Below are positions 1 to 10,920 of a DNA stretch of 64,000 nt, one piece after another. Position 1 is the stretch's first letter. Each line of letters begins with the position of its first letter. Location of the stretch: positions 8,269,001 to 8,333,000 of the forward strand of contig NC_072795.1 of assembly GCF_028583425.1 (NCBI RefSeq), read 5' to 3'. Made by a program: the position numbers and the translations under genes. The notes below the pieces were generated by a model. The model was not told the DNA's origin. It saw only the letters and a program-made list of their open reading frames with translations, and did no database searches. The stretch comes from Eublepharis macularius. Taxonomy: Eukaryota > Chordata > Lepidosauria > Squamata > Eublepharidae.

Positions 1-32
1 AGGGCTATATCACGTTTCTAGATGCTTAGGTG

Positions 33-262
33 CAGGGTTGCCAGCTCCAGGTTGGGAAATTCCTGGAGATCTGGGAGATGAAACCAGGAGAAACCTGGAG
101 AAAGCGGGGTTTGGGGAGGGAAAGGACATTGGCATGGCACAATTCCATAGAATCCACCCCCCCCCCCCAAAGTAGCCATTTTCTCCAGGTGATCTATGCG
201 GCCTGGAGACCAGTTGTAATTCCTGGAGATCTCCAGCCACCACCTGGAGGCTGGCAACCTTA
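33..262. mobile_element. hAT-type MITE, GGGTTGCC family
   Basis: The ends are inverted: CAGGGTTGCCAGC on the left and GCTGGCAACC on the right. The flanking 8-mers CTTAGGTG (25-32) and TTTAGGTG (263-270) match at 7 of 8 positions, as expected for a hAT target duplication. The interior is rich in 'ctccagg/cctggag' and is itself partly palindromic. It has no coding capacity. Related copies lie at 59460-59678 and 60185-60378. Confidence 0.75.
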
Positions 263-705
263 TTTAGGTGAATTTATATATTCATGTAGTTGGTCCCCCC
301 CCCACCTTCCCCACGCCCATTTGTCTTATCCCAGGAGATAAAATGGATTATGATTTATTCCTCCACGAGGAAAATGCAAGCAAAGCCTTTATGCATAAAT
401 TACTTTAGCTGAGCAAACGGAGGTGTGCAAGTTTATTCTAGTTGGGCATGTTTCCCGGAAAGCAAGTCCCTGGTGAATTGCACGGCTGAGCAGAGCCTTC
501 AGTTTGCGCTTGTCAAAAATTCTAAAATTTGAACACGCTTGTAGAAGTGAAACACCCAAAACCCTGTGCCGTTTTACTCTCAGGGTGCACAGGACCGCAT
601 GTTTTCCCCCCACGTTTGCTCATGCCGGGAATAATAAGTAATAACGGTAATTTAGCCCTACACGTGAGCCCCATCAATTGCAGGACAGGAGCCAATTTTA
701 GGAAA
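263..705. other. 5' flank, nothing recognised
   Basis: Unique-looking sequence between the first MITE and the promoter. I see no exon, repeat family or convincing open frame. A DVL3 3' end, which lies upstream of AP2M1 in human, is not visible here. Confidence 0.5.
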
Positions 706-1078
706 ACTACGTATCCCAGCATGCACCACCGGGCTTACTTCTCAAACGCTCTTCAATTAACCCAAGAGGGAAAAAAATACATGCCCCACAGTGCTTTGCG
801 CGCCGGCCCGTCCTCGAATCTAAGCTCCAGCGTTGCATTCTGGGACGCGCCGGCTCTCCTCCGCTTTCCCGCCCTTGGAATCACGATTCCCTGTTCACTT
901 TCCCGCCCTGCGTCCCCCTCGCCCTCGGAAAGGCGCACGCGCAGGAGAAAGCCGGGCGTCGGCGGCGCACGCGCGATGGCGGCGGCGCTGCAGTGATAGG
1001 GGAGGGGCGGCGGGAGGAGGGGGAGCGGCCGCCATCTTGGGAGGTGGTTTCGGGGGCGGCCGGAGGCGGCAGCGGCAG
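706..1078 (+). promoter_or_regulatory. AP2M1 CpG-island promoter
   Basis: CpG density rises sharply from about 790 and stays high to about 1100, ending in the first splice donor. Three motifs resemble the ZNF143/STAF site. The first is at 706-730 (ACTAC, 3 nt, TCCCAGCATGCA). The second is at 776-800 (AATAC, 3 nt, CCCCACAGTGC, then TTTGCG). The third is a core-only copy on the minus strand at 833-845 (TCCCAGAATGCA read in reverse). A YY1-type CCGCCATCTTG lies at 1029-1039, and a second ATGGCGGC-type motif at 976. No TATA box is visible. This is a housekeeping-type promoter, fitting a ubiquitous endocytic gene. The start site cannot be placed exactly. Sites in both orientations leave room for divergent transcription. 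Confidence 0.7.
950..1078 (+). other. AP2M1: AP2M1 exon 1 (5' UTR), start approximate
   Basis: The 3' end is set by the donor CAG|GTGAGC at 1079. The start is a guess within the CpG island. No coding sequence joins the next exon, so this exon is untranslated. If transcription starts upstream of 976, the exon carries a six-codon upstream frame at 976-996 (MAAALQ and stop) whose ATG overlaps a YY1-like motif. Confidence 0.6.
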
Positions 1079-1654
1079 GTGAGCGAGGCGGGTCTGTCAG
1101 GGGGCTGCTGTTCGGTTTGTGAGGCGATTTATTTATTTTTATTCTTTCTTGGGGGCTTTAGGGGCGGGGGGTCGAGGTTTCCGCGGGTTTTGGGGCCCCT
1201 CCCTTCAATTTCTGTGGAAAGCTGAGGGGAAAGATTAGAGCTGAGGGGGGTGTCGACGGGCGTTGGAGGCCTCTGCCCCCCGAGGAGACCGTCGAGCCTG
1301 GCTCTGTGGGGTGAGGGTGGCTACGAAGGGCTAGAGCTGAAGGCCGGGGCCGGGAGAGCAGGGGAGGCGCGAGTTCAAATCCCCCCTTTGGCCTTGTGGG
1401 TTTATCTGTTTTCTGTAGCGTATTGCATGTTAGATATTATATCTTTCATATAACAACATGTTATGCATTTTCTGTAATTCTATAATATTTTCTGTAATAC
1501 ATGGGTGTTGCTGTAAAGTATGACCCTCTTGGGTCGTCTCTGCGCTGTCAGAATGGCGTGGGCTCTTTTTCAGGGTTTCTTCGGCTCTGCATTGGATTTC
1601 TTCTGGTTTTAAATCCTGGCCAGTTCGCATTTATGTGCCCCGTTGCGCTGCTTA

Positions 1655-1740
1655 TAGAAACGTCCTTGAAATTGACTCTCCCTGTGTAGCCTGCCTTGAG
1701 TCTCGGTGAGCAAGGGAGGCTTTAAAGAGATAAATAAATA
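1655..1740 (+). repeat. L2/CR1-type LINE 3' tail fragment
   Basis: Contains 'gccttgagtctcggtgag' followed by an A/T-rich 'ataaataaat' tail, a common reptile LINE or SINE 3' terminus. The same terminus recurs at 41740-41808. Confidence 0.45.
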
Positions 1741-1842
1741 CCTTCTGGTTATTTATTGTTATTTTATTATTCTATTTTTATTCTGCTCTCCCTGCAAGTG
1801 GGCTCAGATACCAGGTTCTTCCACAATTCTAACTCCTCCCCA

Positions 1843-2115
1843 GATGACGAAAGAGCAAGAGTCCAGTAGCACCTTTAAGACTAACAAAATTTATGGACCG
1901 GTATGAGCTTTCCTGAGTCACAGCTCACTTCTTCAGATACCTGACACTCTAGTTTACAATACACCTTCCACCCTCTGCTATCTGAAGAAGTGAGCTGTGG
2001 CTCACAAAAGCTCATACCCGACCACAGATTTTGTTAGTCTTATAGGTGCTACTGGACTCTTGCTGTTTTCTGCTGCTAGAGAGAGACTAACACGGCTACT
2101 CATCTTAATCTATCC
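1843..2115 (+). mobile_element. Palindromic PLE-like insertion, ACTGGACTC family
   Basis: The left arm (about 1850-1932) is the inverted complement of the right arm (about 1979-2065), around a loop of roughly 45 nt. The right arm continues into the family 3' end, 'agactaacacggctactcatc'. It has a hammerhead-like core in which the GAAA box is altered to AAAA. No clear target duplication was found, so the ends are approximate. Confidence 0.65.
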
Positions 2116-2117
2116 TC

Positions 2118-2240
2118 AGACTATAAAGATCCGTTTCTCTGGAGAAAATGGTAGCATTATATCCCTACTGAGCTCCCTCCCTAAACTAGGTTCTTTCCCA
2201 GGTGCTGCCCCCAAATCTCCAGAAATTTCTCCATCCCAGT
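2118..2240. repeat. GGGTTGCC-family MITE fragment
   Basis: Contains 'tctctggagaaaatgg', 'gagctccctccctaaac' and 'ccccaaatctccagaaat', which match internal segments of the intact MITEs near 60 kb. Both ends are missing. Confidence 0.5.
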
Positions 2241-2275
2241 GCTGTGAGCCTCTATGGAAGTCCTCTGTTTGGCTG

Positions 2276-2440
2276 TAGGCCCAGTTTCTTATCTTTCAGC
2301 TTTGCCTACCTCATAGGGTGGTTGTGAGGCTGAAATGGGAAGAGCCCTCCGCTTATACTAGATGGCTTTGGGCCAGTTTCTTTGCTCTTTCTGTCACCCA
2401 CTTTGCAGGCTGGTTGTGTAGATAAAACAGGATTGGACGT
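2276..2440. repeat. MIR-like SINE core fragment(s)
   Basis: 'cctacctcatagggtggttgtgagg' resembles the MIR/CORE-SINE core. A weaker second block follows at 2360-2440. It is heavily decayed. Confidence 0.4.
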
Positions 2441-2622
2441 TGTCCTGAGCTTCTTGAAGAAGTGTGATGTAGGGGGTATATGTTCTGTTTGGTAAAGTAT
2501 CTGTTCAAGTGATAAAACATCTTTATTGTCAAAACATTAACAAGTTTTTGGTTCATCTAGCCTATGTACTTTTATGTATCAAATCTGTGATTGATTTTTA
2601 TAAAGGAGAAACGGCTTCTTAA

Positions 2623-2837
2623 CAGAGATCAGGACGGGTAGCATTAGTAGTAGAAAAGAACAAGAGCCCAGCAGCACCTATAAGACTAACACAATTTGTG
2701 GTAGGGTATGAGCTTTCGTGAGCCACAGCTCACTTCACTTCTTTCTGAAGAAGTGAGCTGTGACTCACGAAAGCTCATATCCTACCTCAAATTTTGTTAG
2801 TCTTATAGGTGCTGCTGGGCTCTTGCTCTTTTCTGCA
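2623..2837 (-). mobile_element. Palindromic PLE-like insertion with 9-bp duplication
   Basis: The flanks carry GCTTCTTAA at 2614-2622 and 2838-2846. The two inverted arms, about 85 bp each, meet near 2740. The left end carries the family 3' terminus and the right arm is cut short. This is consistent with target-primed insertion on the minus strand. The right arm holds a hammerhead-like core at 2745-2772: CTGAAGA, a 6-bp stem, then GAAA. Confidence 0.75.
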
Positions 2838-3760
2838 GCTTCTTAATGGTCTCTAGTGTGTGCAGGTTACTAACTGTAAGGCTTGCATTGCAAAATACAT
2901 GTTCCGCAGGCATGGGTGATCCTGGAATGCACAGGTAACCGTTTGTCTGTTTTCCAAGCCTTGGAAAATGTTTAAACATTTACAGTAATATATACATTGA
3001 AAATGAGTCCTTATTTAAACACAATCCTAGATAATGATGATTATCATTGTTAATAGTCTGCTGTTTTCACTGGGACTTGAGGTGGATTACAAATATAAGA
3101 ATTGTTTTGTTAATCAGCAAGCAAATTACAAATTATAAGGATTCTTTAATTTAACAGCAAAGATTCCTCATGGAACAGAATAACAGAGTGGGTCTGGGCA
3201 GATTACAGGTACGAAAAAGTCCGTTGGCCAGTGTAGTACAAAATATGATAAAAATTCCGTCTTAACAGCAATGTTTTTTATTGAAACAAAGTAATGCAGT
3301 GGGTCTGGGACTGAGGAATTGAAAAAAATAGTGTTAGCAAACAAAAGGTTGTCTAAGGTAACAAAAAAACGTACTCATTACAAGTAAGGAGGCTGGCCAG
3401 CTGTAGGTGAGTTGTGTGTATGCTCATCACTTTGCCTTACTGAAAGTGGCAGAAACAAAGCAAGGCGGAAACGCCTATGCTGCCTTCCTTCTAGCCTCAG
3501 CATTTCTTTAAAATTAAATTGTTACTCTTTACGATGATGTCAGAGCTAGTAATTATTAGTCTGTTACATACATACAGGAGTTTTGTGGAGCCTCAAAGAA
3601 AGATACGCTTTTATTCTTGCATATGGTTTTGTAGACATGTGCCCACTTCTCATGTAATGTAGCGACAATCTAATACTTGACAAAAGCTTAATTTTCAAAT
3701 TAAAATGTTACCTGTTAAGGTGCCACTGAGGTCTTATTCTTTATTATTGTCAAAGAGTCT

Positions 3761-3832
3761 CTGATCATAGAGTTGGAAGGGGCCATACAGACCATCTAGT
3801 CCAACCCCCTGCCCAGTGATCCTTGATATTGT
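3761..3832 (-). mobile_element. CR1 LINE 3' end fragment
   Basis: 'tcatagagttggaagg' followed by 'catctagtccaacccc' is the reverse complement of the conserved CR1 3' end. Only the terminal 70 bp or so remain. Confidence 0.7.
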
Positions 3833-4400
3833 GTTGCTTCAAAAATGCCAGTAGAGAAATAGGAGTTGCTTGTAATATCAGCAACTGAGTCACTTAAGTC
3901 TGTGAACAGTGCTGGAGTTAAAGCATATATGGCATGTGCATTAATTCCAAGCCTAGTGCTGAGCTCCTTACTGTTAGCGGTGGACCTGTCAGCTGATCAG
4001 GCTGAGAGTGTTGAGGACACTGCTTGCAATGTTGAATAGGAGCCAAAAGGCTTATGCTGTCTTCATTTGCTTTGAAGCAGTCTGATAAATGGCTGTAGCA
4101 TGGTAGTTTTGATGTTTGTAGCCTGGGTGCATTTTCCTTCCTCCCCTTGTCTGACACATCCAACTTATAGTTTTGAAGGTGTGAGTGTATCATTTGAATT
4201 TGGTATAATGAAATGAGTGCAAGGATAAAAAAAGCTTCTTCTAAAGGTATTTAATAAACAAGGTGCCAGAAATAACTGGTTTTAACAAGAGCTGGCTACG
4301 TCTTGTTCACGAAAGCAGTTTGGCTTGGAGTGGGTGGAAGTATGGCTTGTTGCCTTATGTGTCAGTAATAAGTCTTGAGCAGTTTAACGCCAAAGGAAAC

Positions 4401-4781
4401 GATGTATTATCGAAGGCTTTCACGGCCGGAGAATGATGGTTGTTGTGGGTTTTCCGGGCTGTATTGCCGTGGTCTTGGCATTGTAGTTCCTGACGTTTCG
4501 CCAGCAGCTGTGGCTGGCATCTTCAGAGGTATAGCACCAAAAGACAGAGATCTCTCAGTGTCACAGTGTGGAAAAGATGTTGGCAGGTCATTTGTATCTA
4601 CTCAACCCCACCCCTCCTGAGTAGATACAAATGACCTGCCAACATCTTTTCCACACTGTGACACTGAGAGATCTCTGTCTTTTGGTGCTACACCTCTGAA
4701 GATGCCAGCCACAGCTGCTGGCGAAACGTCAGGAACTACAATGCCAAGACCATGGCAATACAGCCCGGAAAACCCACAACA
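4401..4781 (-). mobile_element. Palindromic PLE-like insertion, 12-bp duplication
   Basis: GCCAAAGGAAAC occurs at 4389-4400 and again at 4782-4793. Between them lie two nearly perfect inverted arms, about 4439-4604 and 4619-4784, separated by a 14-nt C-rich spacer. The left end shows the constant terminus of the family ('cgaaggctttcacggccgg'). The right arm stops earlier. Each arm carries a hammerhead-like core; on the + strand at 4696-4726 this is CTGAAGA, T, stem GCCAGC/GCTGGC, GAAA. I know this family from amniote genomes as the 3' region of a Penelope-like retroelement. No reverse transcriptase is retained. Confidence 0.8.
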
Positions 4782-5540
4782 GCCAAAGGAAACCTTTGTC
4801 ATTTCACAGCAGGCCCGTGTGTTTGAGGGTTGTGGTAATGCTTGCTGTGTGGTTGCCCTGTAACTAAGGAGGCATGGTCAAGTATGGCCTTGAAATTTTT
4901 TGGACAGGCTGCAGTTCATGTTTGTATGGATATATTCCCTTCTCCTGCTGTGCGGGGCTGCTAGGCTCAGTGAAGGTTGAAAGTCTTTTATGTTGTACAT
5001 CACAGGGCTTTTACAGCCCGTGTACAGCTTCAGAAAGTGGTGATGACCTATCAGCTTGGCTGTTCGTCTGGTGTGCCTGAATTTTTCTTTTCCCCTTGCT
5101 GAGAAGTGGTCCTGCCTCAAACATACTTTCTGCTGACATGATGAAGGCTATTTCTGCAGCATATTAGTCAGTTATGTTAGCCACCTGTTGCAGTAACCAT
5201 GGGTGTTATGGCTGAAAATTGCTGGTTGAAGTCTGCAGTGCAGCTTTATCAAGCATTCTGTAAACTGGTGAAATAGCTGCTTTTTCTGGATTTGATCTGT
5301 CTATCACTATATTATGGAAACAGCCTTCTCTCTCATTTTAAAATTCTAGTATCTGTTTAAATGTAGAGTGTATAATAAGAACGGTGTATTTTGGTTTTAT
5401 AGATATAGACTGTGTTCAATGGGATAGTGCTATGGAGTCTGTGGCTCCATTCCTGCTAGTTATTAAATAGCTGTAATAATCCTTGAGTACTTAACGCTAG
5501 TTGTGACTTGCTGCAGGTCATCAAGCTAGTTGCTGAATTA

Positions 5541-5780
5541 TTAAGTGGTTAAGAGCAGCGGGACTTTAATCTGGAGAACTGGGTTTGGTTCCCCCCTCCC
5601 CCACTTGAAGCCAGCTGAGTGACCTTGGGTTAGTCACAGCTCTCTGGAGGTCTCTCTCAGCCCCACCCACCTCACAGGGTGATTATCGTTGTGGGGATAA
5701 TAATAATGACATACTTTGTAAACCACTCTGAGTGGGCGTTAAGTTGTCCTGAAGGGTGGTATATAAATCGATTGTTGTTG
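5541..5780 (+). mobile_element. MIR-like tRNA-SINE
   Basis: It begins with a tRNA-like head ('agtggttaagagc', then 'gggtttggttccc', resembling boxes A and B). A MIR-like core follows ('gtgaccttgggttagtcac'), and the tail 'gtggtatataaatcg' runs into TTG repeats. Sister copies lie at 33163, 44576 and 57485. Confidence 0.8.
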
Positions 5781-7259
5781 TATTTCAATCATAATACATG
5801 TTTGGCTAGTCACTAAATTTAAAAGGCTGTGGTAAAACTTATTGACCTGTTAATCTTGTATATCTCTCCAGTGCACAGTCAACATGTTTTTGCAACACTT
5901 TTCTAATTCCTATGTAGGATGTAGTATATTCATAATGTTCTTGGAAACACTTGAGGATTTCTTCTATACAATATGATTATATTTAGAATGTAACAATCTG
6001 CAGTAACTATACTGTCTTATGCCTTATCTGAAAGATATAACAACAGGGAACCACTCTAGGATTTGTGGCTGTGGTAAAATTTGCTCTCCGGTGTAGTGAT
6101 TGTTCAAGCAATGCAGAGGAACAGTTAATCAACAGAAGAACTTTAGAGGTCTCAGAATCAGATGAGGTGAGAAGTCCATCTGCTCCTGTACTTTCTAGAA
6201 TGTCAATAGCTGATCTGACAGCTGTTTCCTTGAAGAGGAGGGCAGGGGAACACTGCTACAGTTGAACTGGAAAAAGCACCTGCAAGAGTGAGGTTCTTGT
6301 CAACTCCAGTAATGAGGACCTGAGCAACTTCAGGAGGCCTGGCACTTTGCATACTACTGAATCTCCTGAAGTGTATTATAAGGCCAGTGAACGTGATTAG
6401 ATAATATTAACTGCCTTTCTTTCTGTGGATCCAGTAGAGGATTTCCTGGGTGAGTTCTGAACACAAAGCTGTTTCTGCATGTATGCTGAGGCACAGTGTT
6501 CTTGGTTGCATAACGTTGGCAGTTGGTGCTGTCCTTGTGTCTTGAAGCTTGGCTTGTGTAGCTCTTGCCGAATCAATTATGTTCTTCTGCACAGTTTTGT
6601 GCAGGTATCTGTTGTATTCCTGTCACTGTCCTGTAACTTTAAACAGCTTATAAAATGATTCCTTCTTTACATATAACTAGGTATCTTGGGCAGTTAAAGT
6701 TGTGAGATAAAGTTTGCATGGGGCCTTTGACGGTTTCACTGGAAAGATAATCCTAAGCGGGAGTGATACTTACAGTCTTGTTCTGAGTTAGGTAGCCGTG
6801 GGTCATCATAGGCTGGTTCTCATGAGCCCATGATAAGCCCTTTTCTGAGTTTTCTTTGCTTCTCCCCCCTCCCCATCCCACATACAAAGCTGTCTTGAAT
6901 TCTAAGGATTTCATCCTTAACTGCTGCCCACTTACCTGTGAAGTCCTTGAACCATAGATCTCACTAAGATATGACAACAAAGGAAACGTTTTCTGCGCCC
7001 TTTTAAAGCTATTTTCCTTCAGTGCAGCCTGTAGTTTACCATTATATCTGAACCAACAAACAGAGGTTTGCACTTGTCCTCCAGATCAGAATTATTGGTT
7101 TAAACAGTTGTTGGGGATGGCATGCAGATCAGTTACTTTTTGTACTTGGTTTATTTGTTTCCTGTTTTTCTATTGTGTTCATGTTTCCCTAGCGGCTTGC
7201 AACAATTAAAATTGCAATAGAATATCAAAATCGCAGTAGAATATCAAAATCACAATAAT

Positions 7260-7830
7260 CATGTTTTATTAATCATTTGACAGCATTAAAAGGAGAGACT
7301 GTTGTTGCAAGATGTTGAAACGCTCAACTTGATGCCAAAAGAGAAAGAGAGCTCCAGAATCTTGTAGATTTAAGGGTAGATCTAGTCTTTCTGTGGCTCC
7401 AAATCGCTTAGGGTTGTAGAGATCAAAGCCACTGCTTCAAAGAACTAAATGCAGAAACAACTCAATGGAGCTGAAATAATCACTCCAGTACCCAGTCAGG
7501 CCTCTCTTCACCACTGTATTTTGAGCTAGTGGCATTTTTCAGATGCTCTCAAAAGCAGACCAATAGAAAATGCATTAGAGAGGTGGAAGTTACCAAGGCA
7601 TGGGAGGCTGTGCTTACCTCTGCACTCTAAAGGAACAAGAACAGCTGGTGAAACAGCTTAAGCTGTTGAGAAGCATTTCTGGCTGTCTCAGCCATTTGTT
7701 TATTCAAGTACCAATTAGGAATCCAATCCAGAAGCCCTTCCAAGCTGTGAACCTGAATCAAGAGAACATCAGGGTGGCCTACTCAGATAGCTTCCAGAAT
7801 GTTCTAGGGGAATTTGAAAAGTTCTAGCAT
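7260..7830 (-). repeat. Decayed L2-type LINE segment
   Basis: 'aatcgcttagggttgtagagatcaaa' (in part) and 'gaggtggaagttaccaaggcatg' resemble the minus strand of the L2-like element better preserved at 14467-15060. No frame is maintained. The family call rests on memory of reptile repeats. Confidence 0.4.
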
Positions 7831-8335
7831 TACAGTCCATTAGACAGTATTCCTCAGTGTTCTCTGCCTCCCTGGTTTACCAGGGAGTTAAGAGCTAAAG
7901 AAAGGTTATGAGACAGCTTGACCACAGTCAGCAGAAGACTTGCATCAGACAGGAAATGCTGTAGAGCTCGTATGTGTGTGGTAATGATGATCAGGCAAAG
8001 AAGGCTTCCCCCCACCCCTCTACTGCCACTGTCCAAACTGAATATCATCTGGCACAGTTAATAGTGCGGACTGATGGTGCTACGTCACAATTAAGCCAAA
8101 TATAATCTGGTTAGTTGTGGGGCTCTTGCTTATTTGCTGATAAAATCCCTGAGCCTCTCTGACTTAAATGCCTATTTAAATATAAATCATGCAGCACAGG
8201 TGATGTTGAGTGTTCATTTGTCAAACTTCTACATAGTTTTGAATGTTCTCCTTTACACATGCTGTTAAATTTTAAAATTCCATTCTCCCTCCATGGATCG
8301 CAGAGTGGCATACTTGGATATTCCTTCCATTTTCT

Positions 8336-8483
8336 TCTCCCTCCAGAGTCCTGTGAGGTAGGTTAGAGTGAGAAAACTACTGGTTCAGAGCTGCCCAGCG
8401 ACCCTCGTGGCAAGCTGGGATTGGAATATACATGTTTGCTGGTCCCAGTCCAACACTTCAACCACTGCATCACTCTAGCTCTC
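8336..8483 (-). mobile_element. MIR-like tRNA-SINE, decayed
   Basis: Read in reverse it gives 'gatgcagtggttgaagtg', an old box B region and 'ctaacctacctcacagg'. These match the head and core of the other SINEs here. Confidence 0.6.
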
Positions 8484-9805
8484 ATGGCGTAAGTGCAGTT
8501 CCTTGAAATGAGCGCCAGTGCTTGTGAATTAGATACTTGTCTTTCATGCTGTTTGAAATCTTACTAAGAGAAAGAGAGGGCCACTTTTACAAGGACTGTT
8601 AACTTGTCATGGATGGAACCCGCCCCCCCCCCACCACACACACAAAAGAAATGTTCAAAGAAAGCTAACTAGCCAATTGTAGGTCTCTTTCAGACCTATC
8701 CTTTTTAGTTAAAATGGCTAAGTAGGTGGTGGCAGAGAAATATCAGTATTCCTAGATCACGTCTCTGCCCTTGAATTATTTCAGTCTGGCTTTAGAACGG
8801 TGGTAATTTTATTCCTTACAGTCCTTCACTTCTCTCAACTTTATTTTATTGAAATACTTGAATAATAGAGTGGGTTTGCAGGGGGCAATAATTCTTGTTC
8901 TTTCAGTTCACTTGCCGATCAGGGTTGTAGTGGCCCAGTCAATAGTTACAGTACTTGCACTGCTTAGGAAAGGGTAGACAAACGTTTGGAGAAGGGATCG
9001 TGAATTTTGTGCTAATGGCACCTTAACCGTTTTATAAAAGTGCTGAAAAAGGAGGGAATAAACACTCCACAGTATTACATCAGTAATAAAATGTGAATTT
9101 ATAGAAAAGATTGGGAGTGGTAACACATTTACTTTAGTGACTGACAATGCAACTAATATGAAAGCATTATGGGAAATCATAGTAGATACATATCTGCATT
9201 ACTGCAGTAGGATGTGCCTCCCATGGCCTACACCTGCTTCTTAGAGACTTCAGGAGGTTGAATACAGTGGGAAAACATCTACAAAAGAGCAAAAGTCTAC
9301 TCATATAGTAGCAGCCATCTTTAAGAAGCAAGGAAAGAGTAAAAATAGTGATGCAACTCTGTAGTAAAACTAGATGGGGTGATACCCTAATTTCATTTGA
9401 AAGTTTACTTTAAAAAAAACGAAGGTCTTCAAGAAAGTTATAATTGAAGATCTTAAAGTAACTAGAAGTGTCAGAACACTCTTCTTGATGAAGGTATCTT
9501 CTGGATTCACCTGCAGAACTTCTTGAAGCTTCTATATTCAGTTTCTTCAGCAGTCATTGTATCTGAATCAGACAGTGCACTTGCAGACATTTCTCACCTT
9601 ATTGTGCAGATAAAACCTACTGTATTTGACAGTCTGTCACCACTTACAAGTTTAGAAGAATGAAAGGTGAAAGATTTAATTCAAAAACGAGAATTTTGTT
9701 GCCAAACAATTCTCCTGGATGTGAGATTCAAAGGGAGTCATTTCAGTGATAGCCTTTCTGCTGCATTTGACTGGGTCAGCACTCTTGGGGAAATGTTGTT
9801 GGAAA

Positions 9806-9905
9806 TGATCTGAAGAAGGGAGCTTTGACTCTTGAAAGCTAATACCCTGAAAAATTTGAAGATCATTAAAGTATTACTGGACTCAAATATTACTGCTCTT
9901 AAATA
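9806..9905 (+). repeat. ACTGGACTC-family PLE fragment
   Basis: 'ctgaagaagggagctttgactcttgaaagc' is a decayed copy of the hammerhead-like segment. It is followed by 'ttactggactcaa'. Only one arm is present. Confidence 0.5.
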
Positions 9906-10502
9906 TTAGCCCACACCGCTAGCCCTGCCTTCTGTTGTTCAATGCACTGGCAAATACTAGGCTGGAACTACTAAATTGGCTTATTAAGCTGCCTTGGTTT
10001 GCTTAACTTGGAGCTAATCTTCCTTCAGCTTCAGCTATTTTACTTATAAATCTTACAGTCCCTGTTGTCAGTCCTCCCTTTAATATGTTAGAATACAGCA
10101 CCCAACTAGTAAAGATTATAGCTGTAGTTTAGCAGCAGAGAACCAGTTGGAGCAACTGTAGGAGCAAGTTCTGTCTTGGGCTGCGGCCCCTGGGAAGCCC
10201 AAGCATAGCCACTTCTCTGGTTGGCTGGATAAAGAAGCTAGGCAAAAGCACATTGTAGAGCAGCTTTGTAAGTAATCTGGTTCAATTGGGATTAGTGTGT
10301 GTGTGGGGGGGGGGGAGCTGCTAAATAGTACTTCTGAGTGTTTTATGGGCACTGTTAAGCTGCTAAACATTAACTTTATGTTGTTCTTATGCCTTGGGGT
10401 TTTTTGTTAGGTTTTTAATTGATTTTAATCATATTGATTTGTCTTTAAGGCACTTCAAGCAAGTCTTGAGAGAGGAACAGTATACAGGTTTCTAAACAAA
10501 AT

Positions 10503-10920
10503 AAGCTTGGAAGCGCTGATAATTTAATTTTTAATTTATTACATTTATATTCCACCCTCCGTCAGCTTATGACCGCCATTGCTTTATCTGTGGCACAGCT
10601 ATTCATCCTTACAAGTGAAAGCTGCATACAAATAATTGCAAAAGCCTGTATTGCCAAACTTAGTCATAACTGGTTGACTGTGTTCCCTGGCTGTATTTGG
10701 ACAGGTGCTGAGAAGGGCTTAGGAAATCCTTCTAAGCACCTTTCCAAGGCAACTATTTCTTCTTTTGTGCGTCATACCCCTGTTCCAAGGATCGTTTTTT
10801 CATATTGGTTATTTACCTTGGGTTGTATCCTTGGCTTCTTTTTGTACTGTGTTTTTTTAATTGTAAGCTACATTGAGCAGGACTCTGAAGAGGCAACATA
10901 AAACTATTTTAAATAAATAA
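10503..10920. repeat. L2-type LINE 3' fragments
   Basis: 'tttatattccaccctcc' near 10545 and 'gtaagctacattgagcagg' with an 'aaataaataaat' tail near 10860-10920 resemble LINE 3' ends in opposite orientations. The stretch between them is unassigned. Confidence 0.35.

Noticed and set aside
529-996. 155-codon open frame over the AP2M1 promoter
   Set aside because: It spans CpG-island and motif sequence, shows no protein-like composition and is open through GC-richness.
1365-1400. tRNA-like 'gagttcaaatccccc'
   Set aside because: An isolated box B-like word with no cloverleaf around it.
7975-8045. Possible C/D-box snoRNA (TGATGA near 7985, CTGA near 8038)
   Set aside because: No terminal stem and no recognisable guide region. 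These boxes are expected by chance in an 18-kb intron.
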